A DNA stretch of 64,000 nucleotides from Orobanche coerulescens. Lineage: Eukaryota; Streptophyta; Magnoliopsida; Lamiales; Orobanchaceae. Under the pieces are notes generated by a model. That model made no database searches. It was not told the DNA's origin and saw only the letters and a list, made by a program, of their open reading frames with translations. Below are positions 12,368-22,967 of this stretch, in pieces. The stretch lies in the NCBI GenBank assembly GCA_033398695.1, contig CM065806.1, positions 45,595,001 through 45,659,000 of the forward strand, given 5' to 3'. Each line of letters starts with the position of its first letter. The first letter of the stretch is position 1. The position numbers and the translations under genes are program-made.

Positions 12368-13627
12368 TGTTGGAGCAAGATTGGTCGGTATCGCCGTTAG
12401 GATATAGAGTTATAAAACTCTTTCGCGTTGCAGAAGCGATTTAAATAAAGGTGCGGAAAATAAATCAACACAGGATTTATAGAGGTTCGACCAAACGTGC
12501 CTACGTCCTCTCTTCGGTATCTTTTTCTATAGTATAAAGATACACCTCTGCACCTCTCTTCTATCGGTCGAGGGATAACCGTTACAAACTCATCTTCTAT
12601 TGGTCCGAGTAAACCTTTCAATCACTTGTCTTTATGTCGGTCCAAGTTAAACCATTTTCCTCTTCTATTGGACAAGGAATCAACCAATCTAGCTTTCTAT
12701 GGGTACTAGATAAACCTCACGTAGATATTAATTGCGAACAATGCCGGATCCTTGATCCTAATAACACCGAATCCAATCGTATCCTTTCTTTTTTCTCTCT
12801 TGTATGATTTTGTGTATAACACTCAATCACTAAACAATATAAGCTCAAATACAACAACTAGAATGATTACAATGATATCTCAAGTATTAGTGCTTTGCTC
12901 AATGTTGTTGTGTGGTTTGATACCAAATGGTTTGGTATTTATAGCCATTTTCATCCAACTAGCCGTTAGTCACTTTTGACTTGCTAGCGTGCGCTAGCCT
13001 TTCCTCATAGCGTGCGTTATGGACGTTACGTACGCTATGGATGTCCTGTAGCGTACGTTATCGACTTCCAGTATCAGTCTAGTGGATTTCGTTTCTCCCT
13101 TTACGTACGTTGTTCCTACATATTACGTACGTTATCAATATAGTTTAGCGTACGTTAACCTTGCATCGTAGCATGCATTATCTCGTATATCCGTTGTATG
13201 CTTTTGTCAAACTGACCGTTTGATTCTCCGACTTTGACCTTGAATTTTCCCAATGTTCGTCTTGTTTGAATTCGTATTCAAACTTCATAACATACGTTAA
13301 CACCTTTGTGTTACGTACGTTAGCCGCCTTCGATAGCGTGCGTTATCCTTCCTTTGTATCGTGCGCTATCTTCATCAGGTAAGTCCTTCAGGTAGCTTCG
13401 TAACTCGTCTGATCTGCAGATAACCTCCTTATTATGTATATTATGCTTTGTATATTAGGTACGTTAAGAGCCTTTGATTGCGTGTGTTATTCCTGAAAGA
13501 TAGCGTATTTTCTAGCTTTTTGCGTGTTCAACTTCTTGTTGTTTTGTTTCGCTTTGTTGTTTTCCTTTGTCTAACAACTAATCATCAAAACTCTATTAAT
13601 GAATATTTGGAATAAAATATTTCAACA
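12368..13627 (-). repeat. Gag-only copia LTR C (middle, 1260 bp)
   Basis: Complete copy with TGTTG...CAACA ends. It serves as 5' LTR for unit 1 (primer site at its left) and 3' LTR for unit 2 (degraded purine tract at 13628-13640). It carries about a dozen TACGTACG or GCGTGCG motifs between 12985 and 13500. Confidence 0.92.
12936..12943 (-). promoter_or_regulatory. TATA box, LTR C
   Basis: TATAAATA on the minus strand, conserved in LTR D and the solo LTR but deleted from LTR B. Confidence 0.55.
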
Positions 13628-13865
13628 ATCTTTCCCTTTCTGATGATTACAAAACAACACATTTGAATTGGATAAAACCTGCAAAATAAAGTATATATAT
13701 TTTACGACTCAAAGTTTTCGACTTTGATCGTTACGTTAGTTTCTCCCATCTTTTCTTTTTCTCCTTTTCGACTTATTCTTTTCATTTTTCAACTTCTTCG
13801 TTTTCTTTGTCGACTTTTTCTCCTTTTTATTTTTCTCTCCCCCTTTTTACTTTTTATTTTTCTCG

Positions 13866-15594
13866 TCATTCTTCCATGACGCTTTTTATCCCATTCAACT
13901 CTTTCTCCCCCTTTTTGTTATCAGCAAAAAGTGTAAAGCAAAGTATATCAATTGATGATAAAATATGCATAAAAGGGTAAACTCCCCCTGACAAAAATAT
14001 CCCCTTTAAAAATATAAACTCTCCCTGAGTAAAATATTTATTGATAAAAATTAATTTTTGGGGATCCAACCGATAATTGGTTTTTATTTCGAGACATAGA
14101 CGATATTCGGAATAAAAGTTCCTTTTGTAATCCAATTTTTTTTGGTTTTTATCGTCTGTCGTGGGCTTTTGCAACTCGTAAAATCATGCCCAATTTTTAA
14201 ACATTGTTCGCAGCGGGGTATTTTGAAATTTATGGATTCGTTTTTAGTATGCGATTTGAATCCTAACCCCTGTTTATTCAAAGTGTATTTTTGAACACAA
14301 AGCATTTGTTCAAATTTTTCGTTTCCACACGAAAATTTCTTCGTTAAAACCTTTAGTTCGTCTTGAACTTTTAAAAGATCATTCTTTAAATTATTTTCAA
14401 TATCAAGACATTTTGAATCATCGATTTCGTCAATTTTCTCTTTTTCAGGAATTTTGGAAATTTCGGTTTCCAATAATTTATTTTTAGACTGAAGGGATTT
14501 TATTTCACTTAAAGCATTTTGAAAATCGGTATGCAAAAGTTCGAATGCTTCAAAAAGTTCATCATGAGAAGATGTACTAACCTGACTTTCGACGTCGCTA
14601 TCGTCGAATATACTTTTTGCCATGAGTGCGAGATTATTTTGATTGATGAAATCTTCGTCCTCGTCTTCGTCACTCCACGTGGCAATTAAGATTTTCTTCT
14701 TTGAAGTGGATGCTCGGCAATTCCTTGCAAGTGGCCTGGTTTACCACATAGTCGACAGTTGTTGTAGAATTTCTTCATTCCGCCCGAGATGTCTTTCTTT
14801 CTCCGGTTTAAAAAGTTCCGAAACTTATTAATATTCTTGGAATAATATGCCGATTCTTCGTCACTTTCGTCCACCGGGATTTCTTGTTTAGATCTCGATA
14901 TATTAGCCATCATGGCTATCGAATTTTCCTTCGGCTTCGGTTTGGCATTCCGAGATTTTAGGACAATCTTGTAGTTTATACGTGAACCAACGAGAGCACT
15001 AAAATCAAGATTGTTTAAATCTTTTGATTCCATTATTGCTGTCACCGTTCCGTCCCATTCTCGAGGTAGTGATCATAGGATCTTCTTAACTTTTTCACTA
15101 CTTGAAAGGGGCTTTCCATAACAAGTCAATCCATTTGTAATGACCGAAAATTGGTCGAGCATGATTATAATGGATTCGTCATCTTTCATTTAGAATAGCT
15201 CGTAGTCAAGGAGAAGCATATTAATCTTTGTCTCCTTGACTTGATTTGTGCCTTCGTGTGTGATTTGTAATATTTTCCAAATCTCTTTGGCGCCATCACA
15301 AGAAGATATTCGGTTGTGTTCTTCCGGATTTAAAGCACAATATAATAGTTGTGTAGCTTTGCAATTATAGTGATCATTTTTCCAATCAGAATCATCGTAC
15401 TCTTCAAAAGATTTAAGCGTGCCGTCGGATTTGATTGGAATTTTTGGACCAAGACATATTAGTTTCCATAGCTCGATGTCATAAGCTCGAATGAATATTC
15501 ACATCTTCTTCTTCGATGTCATGAAGTTAGATCCATCGAAGAATGGTGGTCGGTTCAAGGCAAGACCTTCGACCGGGGCAAGTTGAAATGCCAT
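13866..15594 (-). pseudogene. Copia-type gag, unit 2
   Basis: Second copy of the gag described at 10766-12310. The probable start is the ATG at 15594 (MAFQ), but the first third is broken: the track is only open from 15045 to 14686 and from 14623 to 14084. The first knuckle frame is lost at CRLCGKPGHL by a one-base deletion. The second cluster is retained (CEQCLKIGHDFTSC). Polypyrimidine spacer and a degraded purine tract lie between its end and LTR C. As in unit 1, no pol follows. Confidence 0.88.
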
Positions 15595-15635
15595 TTGGAC
15601 CTTCTCCTCGGATGTTAAGCCGCTTCTAGGAGGTA

Positions 15636-15650
15636 CCGCTCCGACACCAA
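15636..15650 (-). other. Primer binding site, unit 2
   Basis: TTGGTGTCGGAGCGG on the minus strand beside LTR D, identical to the unit 1 site. Confidence 0.7.
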
Positions 15651-15651
15651 T

Positions 15652-16790
15652 TGTTGGAGCAAGATTGGTCGGTATCGCCGTTAGGAGATAGAGTTATAAA
15701 ACTCTTTCGCGTTGCGAAAGCAATTTAAATAAAGTTGCGGAAAATGAATCGACACAGGATTTATAGAGGTTCGGCCAAACGTGCCTACGTCCTCTCTTCG
15801 GTATATTTTTCTTTAGTTTAAAGATAAACCTCTGCACCTCTCTTCTATCGATCGAGGGATAACCATTACAAACTCATCATCTATCGGTCTGAGTAAACTG
15901 TTCAATCACTTGTCTTTATGTCGGTCCAAGTTAAACCGTTTTCCTTTTCTATTGGACAAGGAATCAATCAATATAGCTTTCTATGGGTACTAGATAAACC
16001 TCACATAGATATCGATTGCGATTCTAACAATGCCGGATCCTTGATCCTAATAACACCGAATCAAATTGCATCCTTTCTTTTTCCTCTCTTGTCTGATTTC
16101 GTATATAACACTCAATCACTAAACAATATAAGCTCAAATACAACAACTAGAATGATTACAATGATATATCAAGTATGAATGCTTTGGTCAATGTTGTTGT
16201 GTGGTTTGATACCACATGGTTTGGTATTTATATCCATTTTCATCCAACTAGCCGTTAGTCACTTTTGACTTGCTAGCGTGAACTAGCTTTTCTTCATAGC
16301 GTGCGTTATGGACGTTACATACGTTATGGATGTCCTGTAGCGTACGTTATCGACTTCCAGTATCAGTCCAATGGCTTTCGTTTCTCCCTTTACGTACGTT
16401 GTTGCTACATATTACGTACATTATCAATCTGGTTTAGCGTACGTTAACCTTGCATCGTAGCGTGCATTATCTCATATATCCGTTGTATGCTTTTGTCAAA
16501 CTGACCGTTTGATTCTCTGACTTTGATCTTGACTTTTTCCAACATTCATCTTGTTTGAATTCGTATTCAAACTTCATTACGTACGTTAACACCTTTGTGT
16601 TACGTACGTTAGCCGCCTTCGATAACATGCATTATCCTTCCTTTGTAGCGTGCGCTATCTTCATCAGGTAAGTCCTTCAGGTAGCTTCGTAACTCATCTG
16701 GTTTGTAGATAACTTCCTTATTACGTACGTTATGCTTTGTATATTACGTACGTTAAGAGCCTTCGATTGCGTGCGTTATTCCTGGCAACA
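15652..16790 (-). repeat. Gag-only copia LTR D (right)
   Basis: Begins TGTTGGAGCAAG. Relative to LTR B it lacks about 142 bp before its right end: CCTGGC (16781-16786) is followed at once by the terminal AACA. The neighbouring five bases ACCAT (16791-16795) are the expected target duplication, to be matched left of the window. Confidence 0.85.
16225..16232 (-). promoter_or_regulatory. TATA box, LTR D
   Basis: TATAAATA on the minus strand at the same place as in LTR C. Confidence 0.55.
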
Positions 16791-17500
16791 ACCATGTCTG
16801 AATTGTGGGTGGGCAAGTTTCCTGAATCTTATATTTCTCACGAAGTAGCTTCACCCACAACGCATCCTCAAGCGACACAAATCGAAATCCCAACTTAATC
16901 ATAAAGGATCTATTGTGAAGGTTCAAGTCTCGTATTCCCAGACCACCAGAATTCAAAGGTTGGCACACCGTCTCCCACTTCACCAGGGTTGTCTTCTTCT
17001 GATTATCGAACCGACCCCACACAAAATGCCTTACAAGCCTTTCAATCTTAGAAATAATGGTAGCCGGGAGCAATACCACATGCACACAGTACGATGGGAT
17101 CGCATCTAAAACAAACTTTGATAACCTCACTCGACCATCCATCGAGAGAGAAGCCGCAGTCCACCCATTAAGCCTATTCCGAACCCTCTCCACAATAAAT
17201 CTGAAATTATCAACTATAACTCGACCATGAAGAAGCGGTATGCCCAAATACTTCCCAAGGTCCGAGACGACCAGAAACTGAAAAACCCGTTGTATCTCCT
17301 TGGCAACTCCCTTTTTCGTATTAGGAGATGGAAAAAAATTGAGTCTTTGCCACGTTAACACTATGCCCTGAAAAGGAGCTAAAATCCTTAATAATATCCC
17401 GTATCGTCGACTTTATTCGGACATCAACTTTACGAAACAACACAAGGTCGTCCGCGAAAAACAAATGGGAGACAGGAGTACCATTAGCTATAGTAAATAA
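16791..17500 (-). pseudogene. L1-type LINE reverse transcriptase, C-terminal part
   Basis: Minus-strand frames carry the non-LTR RT catalytic motif FADD (17447-17458) and the post-RT region conserved in plant LINEs: KYLGIPL, GRVRLSK, LPATIISKIE, FVWG, NSGGLGIRDL and NRSFMIKLGFRF. It is cut at 16790 by the copia element and at 17501 by a MITE. One stop separates the FADD part from the downstream open frame (17361-16793). It is the oldest recognisable layer here, since four other elements lie in or against it. Confidence 0.88.
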
Positions 17501-17844
17501 GGTTCTTCTTTTTCGATGAATGAATCAATTGAATCGAATCAATCGAATGGATTCGAATCGAATCGAATCAAATATATATTAAGGGTAAATAATAATAATA
17601 ATGGTAAATAAAAATAATAATAGTAATTAACAACAACAACGATAATAGTAATATTATTAGTAATAATAACAATAATAATAATTAAGATTAATAATAATAA
17701 TAATAATAAGAAGAAGAAGAACGAAAATCAATCAATGAATCAATGGAATGGACCAATCATCAATCGACCAACTGAATCGAATGGACTCGAATCGACTGAA
17801 TCAATCGAATCAAAATCGAAAAATAAGTCCAAAAGAACAGGGCC
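17501..17844. mobile_element. Tourist/PIF-Harbinger-like MITE with microsatellite core
   Basis: A 344-bp insertion flanked by TAA at 17498-17500 and 17845-17847. Its ends are imperfect inverted repeats (GGCCCTGTTCTTTTGG on the complement of the right end; GGTTCTTC at a shortened left end, both continuing into TTTTTCGA). The core is GAATC-type and AAT-type simple repeat. Removing it with one TAA rejoins the LINE frame exactly (SPYL, then FTIANG). TSD length and ends fit PIF/Harbinger; the family is inferred. Confidence 0.8.
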
Positions 17845-17899
17845 TAAGTATGGTGAAAGTGGGTCACCTTGACGGATCCCCTGTTCTGGTTTAAACGTG
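17845..17899 (-). pseudogene. LINE reverse transcriptase, GIRQGDPLSPYL motif
   Basis: Continuation of the LINE on the far side of the MITE. It encodes FKPEQGIRQGDPLSPYL, a hallmark of plant L1 reverse transcriptases, and stops where the CACTA element begins. Confidence 0.88.
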
Positions 17900-18270
17900 C
17901 ACTACACGAATTCGGTTTTGTGGATCACAAAAGCGATACAAATGGCAAAAATCCTGAAATGATCATAAAATCACAATCACAAAAAAATTTGTGATCACAA
18001 ACGATCACAATTTTTTGTGATCACAAAAATAAATACAAAGCGGTGACAAAACCTCATTTATATGACTTTACAAGTCCACTTTATATGGCTGTCACAAATA
18101 TCATTTATGACTGTCATTAACAGTCACAAATTTCATCTTTTGTGACAGTCATTAGCAGTCACGAATTTCAACTTTCGTGACTTCCATGGACAGTCACAAA
18201 TATCATTTTTCATGAGTGTCTTGTGACTGTTTTTAGAAGTCACAAATGTTGGAAAAAAATACAAAAAAAA
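17900..18270. repeat. CACTA left terminal and subterminal repeats
   Basis: After the terminal CACTACAC come repeated TGATCACAAA units (17920-18040) and then GACTGTCA/TGACAGTCA units about every 45 bp (18090-18245). The right end (22800-22966) has matching ATGATCACAA and GCGATCACAAA units. Confidence 0.75.
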
Positions 18271-19426
18271 ATAGTAAAACACCATTTTTCCTTGAATGAA
18301 ATCTAATTATTTTTCACAATGAATTCATAATACAATCCAAACATATTTCTCAAAGTATTCACACAATACTCCAATTAATTTTTATAAGACATAAAAATCA
18401 CAATGTAATGCTCAAAATTAGCACGTAAAAAAAAATCCGAATCAACCCATTGGGAATAAAATAGGGGGCAAACACTCCCTATGAGGGAAGTGCTTTAGAT
18501 ATCTTACTCCGCTTCTACTTAGACTTTTACACACAAGTAAAATACTTATACAACTTATTCACCAACAGTCTCTGCAACTCTATACTGACAAATATTGTGC
18601 AAATCCTAATCATCGCGACAACATTTCATCGCTCGAACCTCATTTAGATCAACACGCATCAACCGGGATCTCCAATTCGTCCTCGATAGTTGATTAAACC
18701 TGTCAAAATGGTGGACTGGACAAAAGACTGCAACGGTAGAAGCAGTATAGATTAATTTTAAATGTGAAGCAAAAGCTACTGCAACAACAGCAAATCACCC
18801 ATACAGATCAAGCTACTGCAAGAACAGCAAAAAAGACAGTTTACTATAGCAACGAACCTGGTAAGCCAAGGTATGATTATTCATTATTCCTCTAGATTTA
18901 AGTTCTTGCATTATTAAGAAAATACAATCTTCCATCTGATCTCTATACGGATCACCTGCATCCTCAACATAGAGGAACTCCATGCGCGCTAAAGAATATC
19001 ATCGTCTACAATACAACACCAAAAAAAATATTATCATGATTATAGTGATACCGTCACATCATTCAAAAAATTTCTTGCTCAAGAACACTAACTTTAAAAA
19101 AAAATCACAGTTAGAGACTGGCAGTAACGTTTGTCCCATTTAAATATTGGACATAAAAAAGAAAAGAAAAAAAAAACTTAACCTTTCCTATTATGTTGGG
19201 AAAGGGGCACAAATTTGATGTGAATAAATCTTATCATGTATCTATGAGACAAACAGTAGTTTAAATTAGTTTTAATATTTGAACATTATGAAATAAAATA
19301 GTTAAAACTTTAACGTCAGAGAAGTTGTGTTTTTGTTTGTTGCCAGATTAAGTTATTTGATCAATTTAGAATCATGTCTAGTCCGATGAAAAGCATCCAC
19401 TAAAGCTTGCCAAATGTAAATCTTAC
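18271..19426. other. CACTA interior without assigned gene
   Basis: AT-rich sequence with no recognisable domain. On the minus strand about 18985-18880 is open and has gene-like composition ([10 protein letters not shown], then [15 protein letters not shown]), so it may be another captured exon; I do not recognise it. Nothing else is supported. Confidence 0.4.
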
Positions 19427-19874
19427 ATGTAATCTGTGTTTGAAACCAATAAAGCCGTCAGGAATGGGTCCTCTTAATTTATTGAAACTCAGGTCTCTGC
19501 ATAAACCAAAAAATAATGATAACAAATATGAGCGAAAGAAAATAACATCACTGAAGAATACAATCGACAGTAAACAATTACAAAAGTTCATCACTTGCCA
19601 TAATATAATACAAAAATAAGCAGAATAGAAAAGATTTCACTAACTAGACTTTCAAACCGGTCATTTCTCCAATATAACTCGGCAACTGACCAACAATATT
19701 GCAACTCCTCAATATCCTGCACACTAAGATGCTAATATTTCAGCTACACAACAAAGATTGACTCATCTTCCGACAGAGCAAATTTACAATAATCACACTC
19801 ACAATGTCTTGAGCTTTCTTATATTACTAAGAGGAGGGAAAGTTGACTCATTCCCGCTCAAATCGCTGATTCTC
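19427..19874 (-). pseudogene. Captured LRR receptor-kinase exons (three consecutive LRR exons)
   Basis: Three exon-like blocks read right to left: 19874-19803 (72 nt, ending at GTGAGT), 19716-19645 (72 nt, ending at GTTAGTG) and 19496-19427 (70 nt, ending at GTAAGA), each preceded by AG. They encode consecutive leucine-rich repeats: RISDLSGNESTFPPL, ILRSCNIVGQLPSYIGEMTGLK and DLSFNKLRGPIPDGF. Exons of 72 nt, one repeat each, are typical of plant LRR receptor kinases, and the repeat sequences resemble subfamily VIII. Introns are kept, so the capture was at DNA level. The third block lacks 2 nt and the exon 2/3 junction forms a stop, so it is not functional. A decayed upstream repeat may lie at 20025-20150. 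Confidence 0.75.
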
Positions 19875-20381
19875 CTACACGTTTAGAATCACAATAATAA
19901 TTCTAAATAACAATTCATTTTCATTCGACATTATAAAATAGTACAAAACTTTACCCAGAGGTTTGGCCTAATTACAAAAGAACTCAAGTTGTCTTTCAAG
20001 GTATATATATTATCTACCTCTTATGGGTTGGGAAAATTCTGCAACTCCGTCCCGATTAAGTCGACCATAGACTTAATATAACCTTCCCGTTGATACCAGG
20101 ATTGTATAATAGCAACGGGCAGCCTCGACAAATGTGTATCATTCCTAACACCAAAAAAAAACATTTTATTTAACGGGACAGAACAGTTGATGCTATCATT
20201 ACGACTTGCTAATGTACTTATAAATAGAGAAGTAAATAAATCCAGCAACAAGATATTACCTAAACATGTCTCGAAGGACACGAACACTTGACCCAGTTCT
20301 TGAAAAATCAAAATATCAAAATATTGTCTAATACATAAGTAAACCCTATACGACTCATAAATCACCTCACGACTCATAAAA

Positions 20382-20711
20382 ATGGCGTCTGCTGCTGCAC
20401 CCTCCATTCTCAACCTTCCTCCGCCGCACCCTCAAGACCTCCACCGCCTTTTCACCGCCCCATCCTCTCTCTGCTTCAGGAAACTCGCGAAAGAAAACTC
20501 TTTCTTCTTCTTTTCCACCAAATCATTCTTCTTGTATCCCTTAGTTCTGCAGTCCGACAGTGGCCGCTCGTCGAAATCACTCGTGGCCGCCGCTTTGGCT
20601 GCGGAGACGAATGTGGCTGAAGTGGCTGCTGAACAGCAGCAAGATGATGGCGGTGCTGTTGCTAGTAAGCCTAAGAAAGGCAAGGCCGGGTTGCTTTTGA
20701 AGAGGGACAGG
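20382..20711 (+). pseudogene. Captured first exon of plastid 50S ribosomal protein L1
   Basis: The ATG at 20382 opens a 110-codon exon ending at GG|GTATGC (donor at 20712). The N-terminus is Ser/Pro/Leu-rich with few acidic residues, like a chloroplast transit peptide, then an Ala/Glu/Gln-rich segment, then KPKKGKAGLLLKRDR. The last motif matches what I recall as the conserved start of mature plant plastid L1 (PRPL1), which continues directly after RDR. No following exon is found before the element ends, so only exon 1 and part of intron 1 were captured. The exon itself is open with no stop, which suggests recent capture. Gene identity rests on the short KGKA-LLKRDR motif. Confidence 0.6.
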
Positions 20712-21186
20712 GTATGCGTATTGAGAGTATTTTTTTTAATAATTACAAAAATGAATATGGGTTTGTGTTTTGGGATTGTTTCTTATCAGATATGATGAAT
20801 GGGATTTGCTTGATTTTAATCTACTGTTCCGCCATTGAAGCTATTTAATTTTGATGTTCCCTAGATGTAAAACATGCACTAATTGTATACTATGTATAAT
20901 GCTGGTCAATGATATAGATGCTGCTGTTATGTATTAGGCAACTCTGCAAAATTGGTTTACTGTGTTAGTCTTCTTCTGATTAGGTACTGGGTCTCGAAGC
21001 AACAAGATTAGGTACTTTCTGTAACTAACCCTATACTAAAAATCAAAACATCAAAATCATACAAAGATAACTGGAAGGAATGTAATCTAACCCCATAGCA
21101 TGTGTATAAATTATCCAAAACTACTTTAGTACTTGGAAGTTAGGAAGGACAAGAAGAGTGGTTGTTGCGGGTGAAGAATAACTCAC

Positions 21187-21278
21187 CTTGAAACTCCTTA
21201 TCGCTCAACCCAACAAATCTGCTTGTTGCCTCAGCCACGTAGAAAGCTTCAGGAATGTTGTCTCCCTCCGAGCAGTAA
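21187..21278 (-). pseudogene. Unidentified exon-like fragment
   Basis: A minus-strand open stretch encoding SEGDNIPEAFYVAEATSR and then FVGLSDKEFQ ends in a good donor (AAG|GTGAGT at 21187/21186). Composition is clearly coding-like, unlike its surroundings. I do not recognise the family. It is probably a third captured host exon. Confidence 0.4.
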
Positions 21279-21287
21279 CAAAATAAA

Positions 21288-21423
21288 CAAGTAACTTTTA
21301 TACCTTTAGCCTATCATAACATAGGTAGTTCTATTAAAAAATGATATATTGTGCTCAAGTAACTTCTATACCTTTAGCCTATCATAATATAGGTATTTCT
21401 ATGAAAAAAATGATATATTGCGC
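21288..21423. repeat. 68-bp direct tandem duplication
   Basis: Two adjacent copies, starting at 21288 and 21356, share CAAGTAACTT...ATGATATATTG with a few differences. Confidence 0.85.
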
Positions 21424-22799
21424 TCGCCTTGAAGCACACCAACATACAAAAGAAAAGGGTGTTTGGGGAAAAGCAGGGAAAATACAATGAAAACACAGTT
21501 TAGCACTTCTATTCTATGAAACACAGTAAACAACACCATGTACATGTACGTCGAATATGCTATTAGTTTTGAACCAAAAGAAGAGTGGATGAGATATACC
21601 TTGCACCCATTGCTTCATCAATTTGAGGTTTTTGCGTTGACAATGACAGAAGAAAGTTCACGCTCAAGAATTTATCTTGGCTCGAGAAGTTATTATGGGC
21701 ATTGGCATGTGTTGACCAATTAACTTTAGGCAATTTGTAGCTATAATTCATATCTTCATTTAAGTTGCTTCCCCTACATTTCACTAATAAGATCTTCAAA
21801 AATCGAAGAAAAATATGTTATAGAGCATAAAAACAAAATGAAAATGAATGAAATGCATGTGCAATGTTCTTGCCTCGTGTGTTTTTCCTTCATCATTCAT
21901 TAACGTTCCTATGGTTCTCACATTGTATATTAGCAAGCCGAAGCCATAAATAAGGATCTTGACAAAACGAAACATGAAAAGCCACACAAAACAAAATATG
22001 CGAAATTTGTCCGGCCATCCAATTGCATCAAAACAAAAATTGGCAAGAACTGGGCAATTCACCAAAAGTGAGAATGTCACAAAGCAGAAAATCGGAGCGA
22101 TCCAACCGGTTTCAATAAAACAATTCCGGGGACTTAACAGTTTATTATAGCTATCCATATCCAGTGAAGCAAAGTGAATGTACATGAAACAAAAGTGCAA
22201 AATACTTATCAGCACCCAAAATTCAATAAATCAGCATATATGTGCGAATGAGACCCTCAATTCTAAAAACTATTTGTAAGCTACAATAACAATCAAACCC
22301 ATCCCGTAAAATTTGATCAAACAAAGATGCTCTCACGCTGTCGAAAAAGAAGGAGAAACAAGTGAATACCTGAGCCGATTCAAACCAACCATGGCAGGTA
22401 TCAAGGAACCCAATACGGGCAGGATAAATGCGAGATGTAGTATGAGACCAGTGGTGAGACATCTGGGTCGGTTGAAAACCATCGACCGAACGGATGCTAA
22501 GAATCTGGATCCACGAGGGAGAGAAATCGGTTTTGGTGGGCCTTGGAAACCCTAGAATGGCGTCGCAAAAACGAGATCGAGGCGGACTCACTAAAGGTGT
22601 AGCCGTGTTGCCAAACAACGGCCGCCAGTGGAGGAAACCTATATTTGGCCGTGAGACAAGTGTGTGTAAATCGCAGACAAGTGTGTGAAAAAGGAGAGCG
22701 GCGTGAACATTTTTGTGAATGAGGGAATGAAAAACATAGTATTGCTTTGATTGCAATAAAAAAAAATTATGCTCAAGGCAGTCATAAATTTGTGAATTT
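21424..22799. other. CACTA interior, right part
   Basis: No domain is recognisable. A minus-strand frame of 212 codons (22861-22223) has no start context, no motif and crosses the subterminal repeats; I regard it as chance. The stretch 22380-22690 is more GC-rich than its surroundings and may be captured leader or promoter sequence. Confidence 0.35.
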
Positions 22800-22967
22800 G
22801 TATTTGCCAGATGATCGAACACTGTGACGATCATTATGATCACAAGCATTTGGATTATCATTGTTTGGTCTTTGTATTTATTGTGTGATCATAAAATTGT
22901 ATTTATCAATGGCGATCACAAATCCAGCGAGTTTCAATGTCACAAAATCCTGTTTTTGGTGTAGTGG

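Larger units (their letters stand above)
9230..16790 (-). mobile_element. Tandem gag-only copia-type element: LTR-gag-LTR-gag-LTR
   Basis: Three LTRs of one family (9230-10346, 12368-13627, 15652-16790) alternate with two internal regions (10347-12367 and 13628-15651), all in minus orientation. Each internal region has a primer binding site beside the LTR on its right, a copia-type gag with zinc knuckles, and a polypurine tract beside the LTR on its left. Neither holds protease, integrase, RT or RNase H, so the family is non-autonomous, like the gag-only (TR-GAG) elements described in plants. The shared middle LTR indicates unequal recombination between copies. The left LTR is cut by Tekay-1; the right end abuts a LINE. 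Confidence 0.9.
17900..22966. mobile_element. Non-autonomous CACTA (En/Spm) transposon carrying host gene pieces
   Basis: 5067 bp with CACTACAC at the left end (17900) and GTGTAGTG at the right end (22959-22966), flanked by 3-bp duplications GTG (17897-17899, 22967-22969). Both subterminal regions carry short direct and inverted copies of GTGATCACAA and GACAGTCA-type motifs, as expected for binding by a CACTA-encoded protein. No transposase domain is visible in six frames. Inside are exons resembling an LRR receptor kinase (minus strand) and the first exon of plastid ribosomal protein L1 (plus strand), so this is a Pack-CACTA type gene-capturing element. Confidence 0.88.

Noticed and set aside
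22223..22861. 212-codon minus-strand ORF in the CACTA element
   Set aside because: No motif, no start context, runs through subterminal repeats; AT-rich composition gives such frames by chance.
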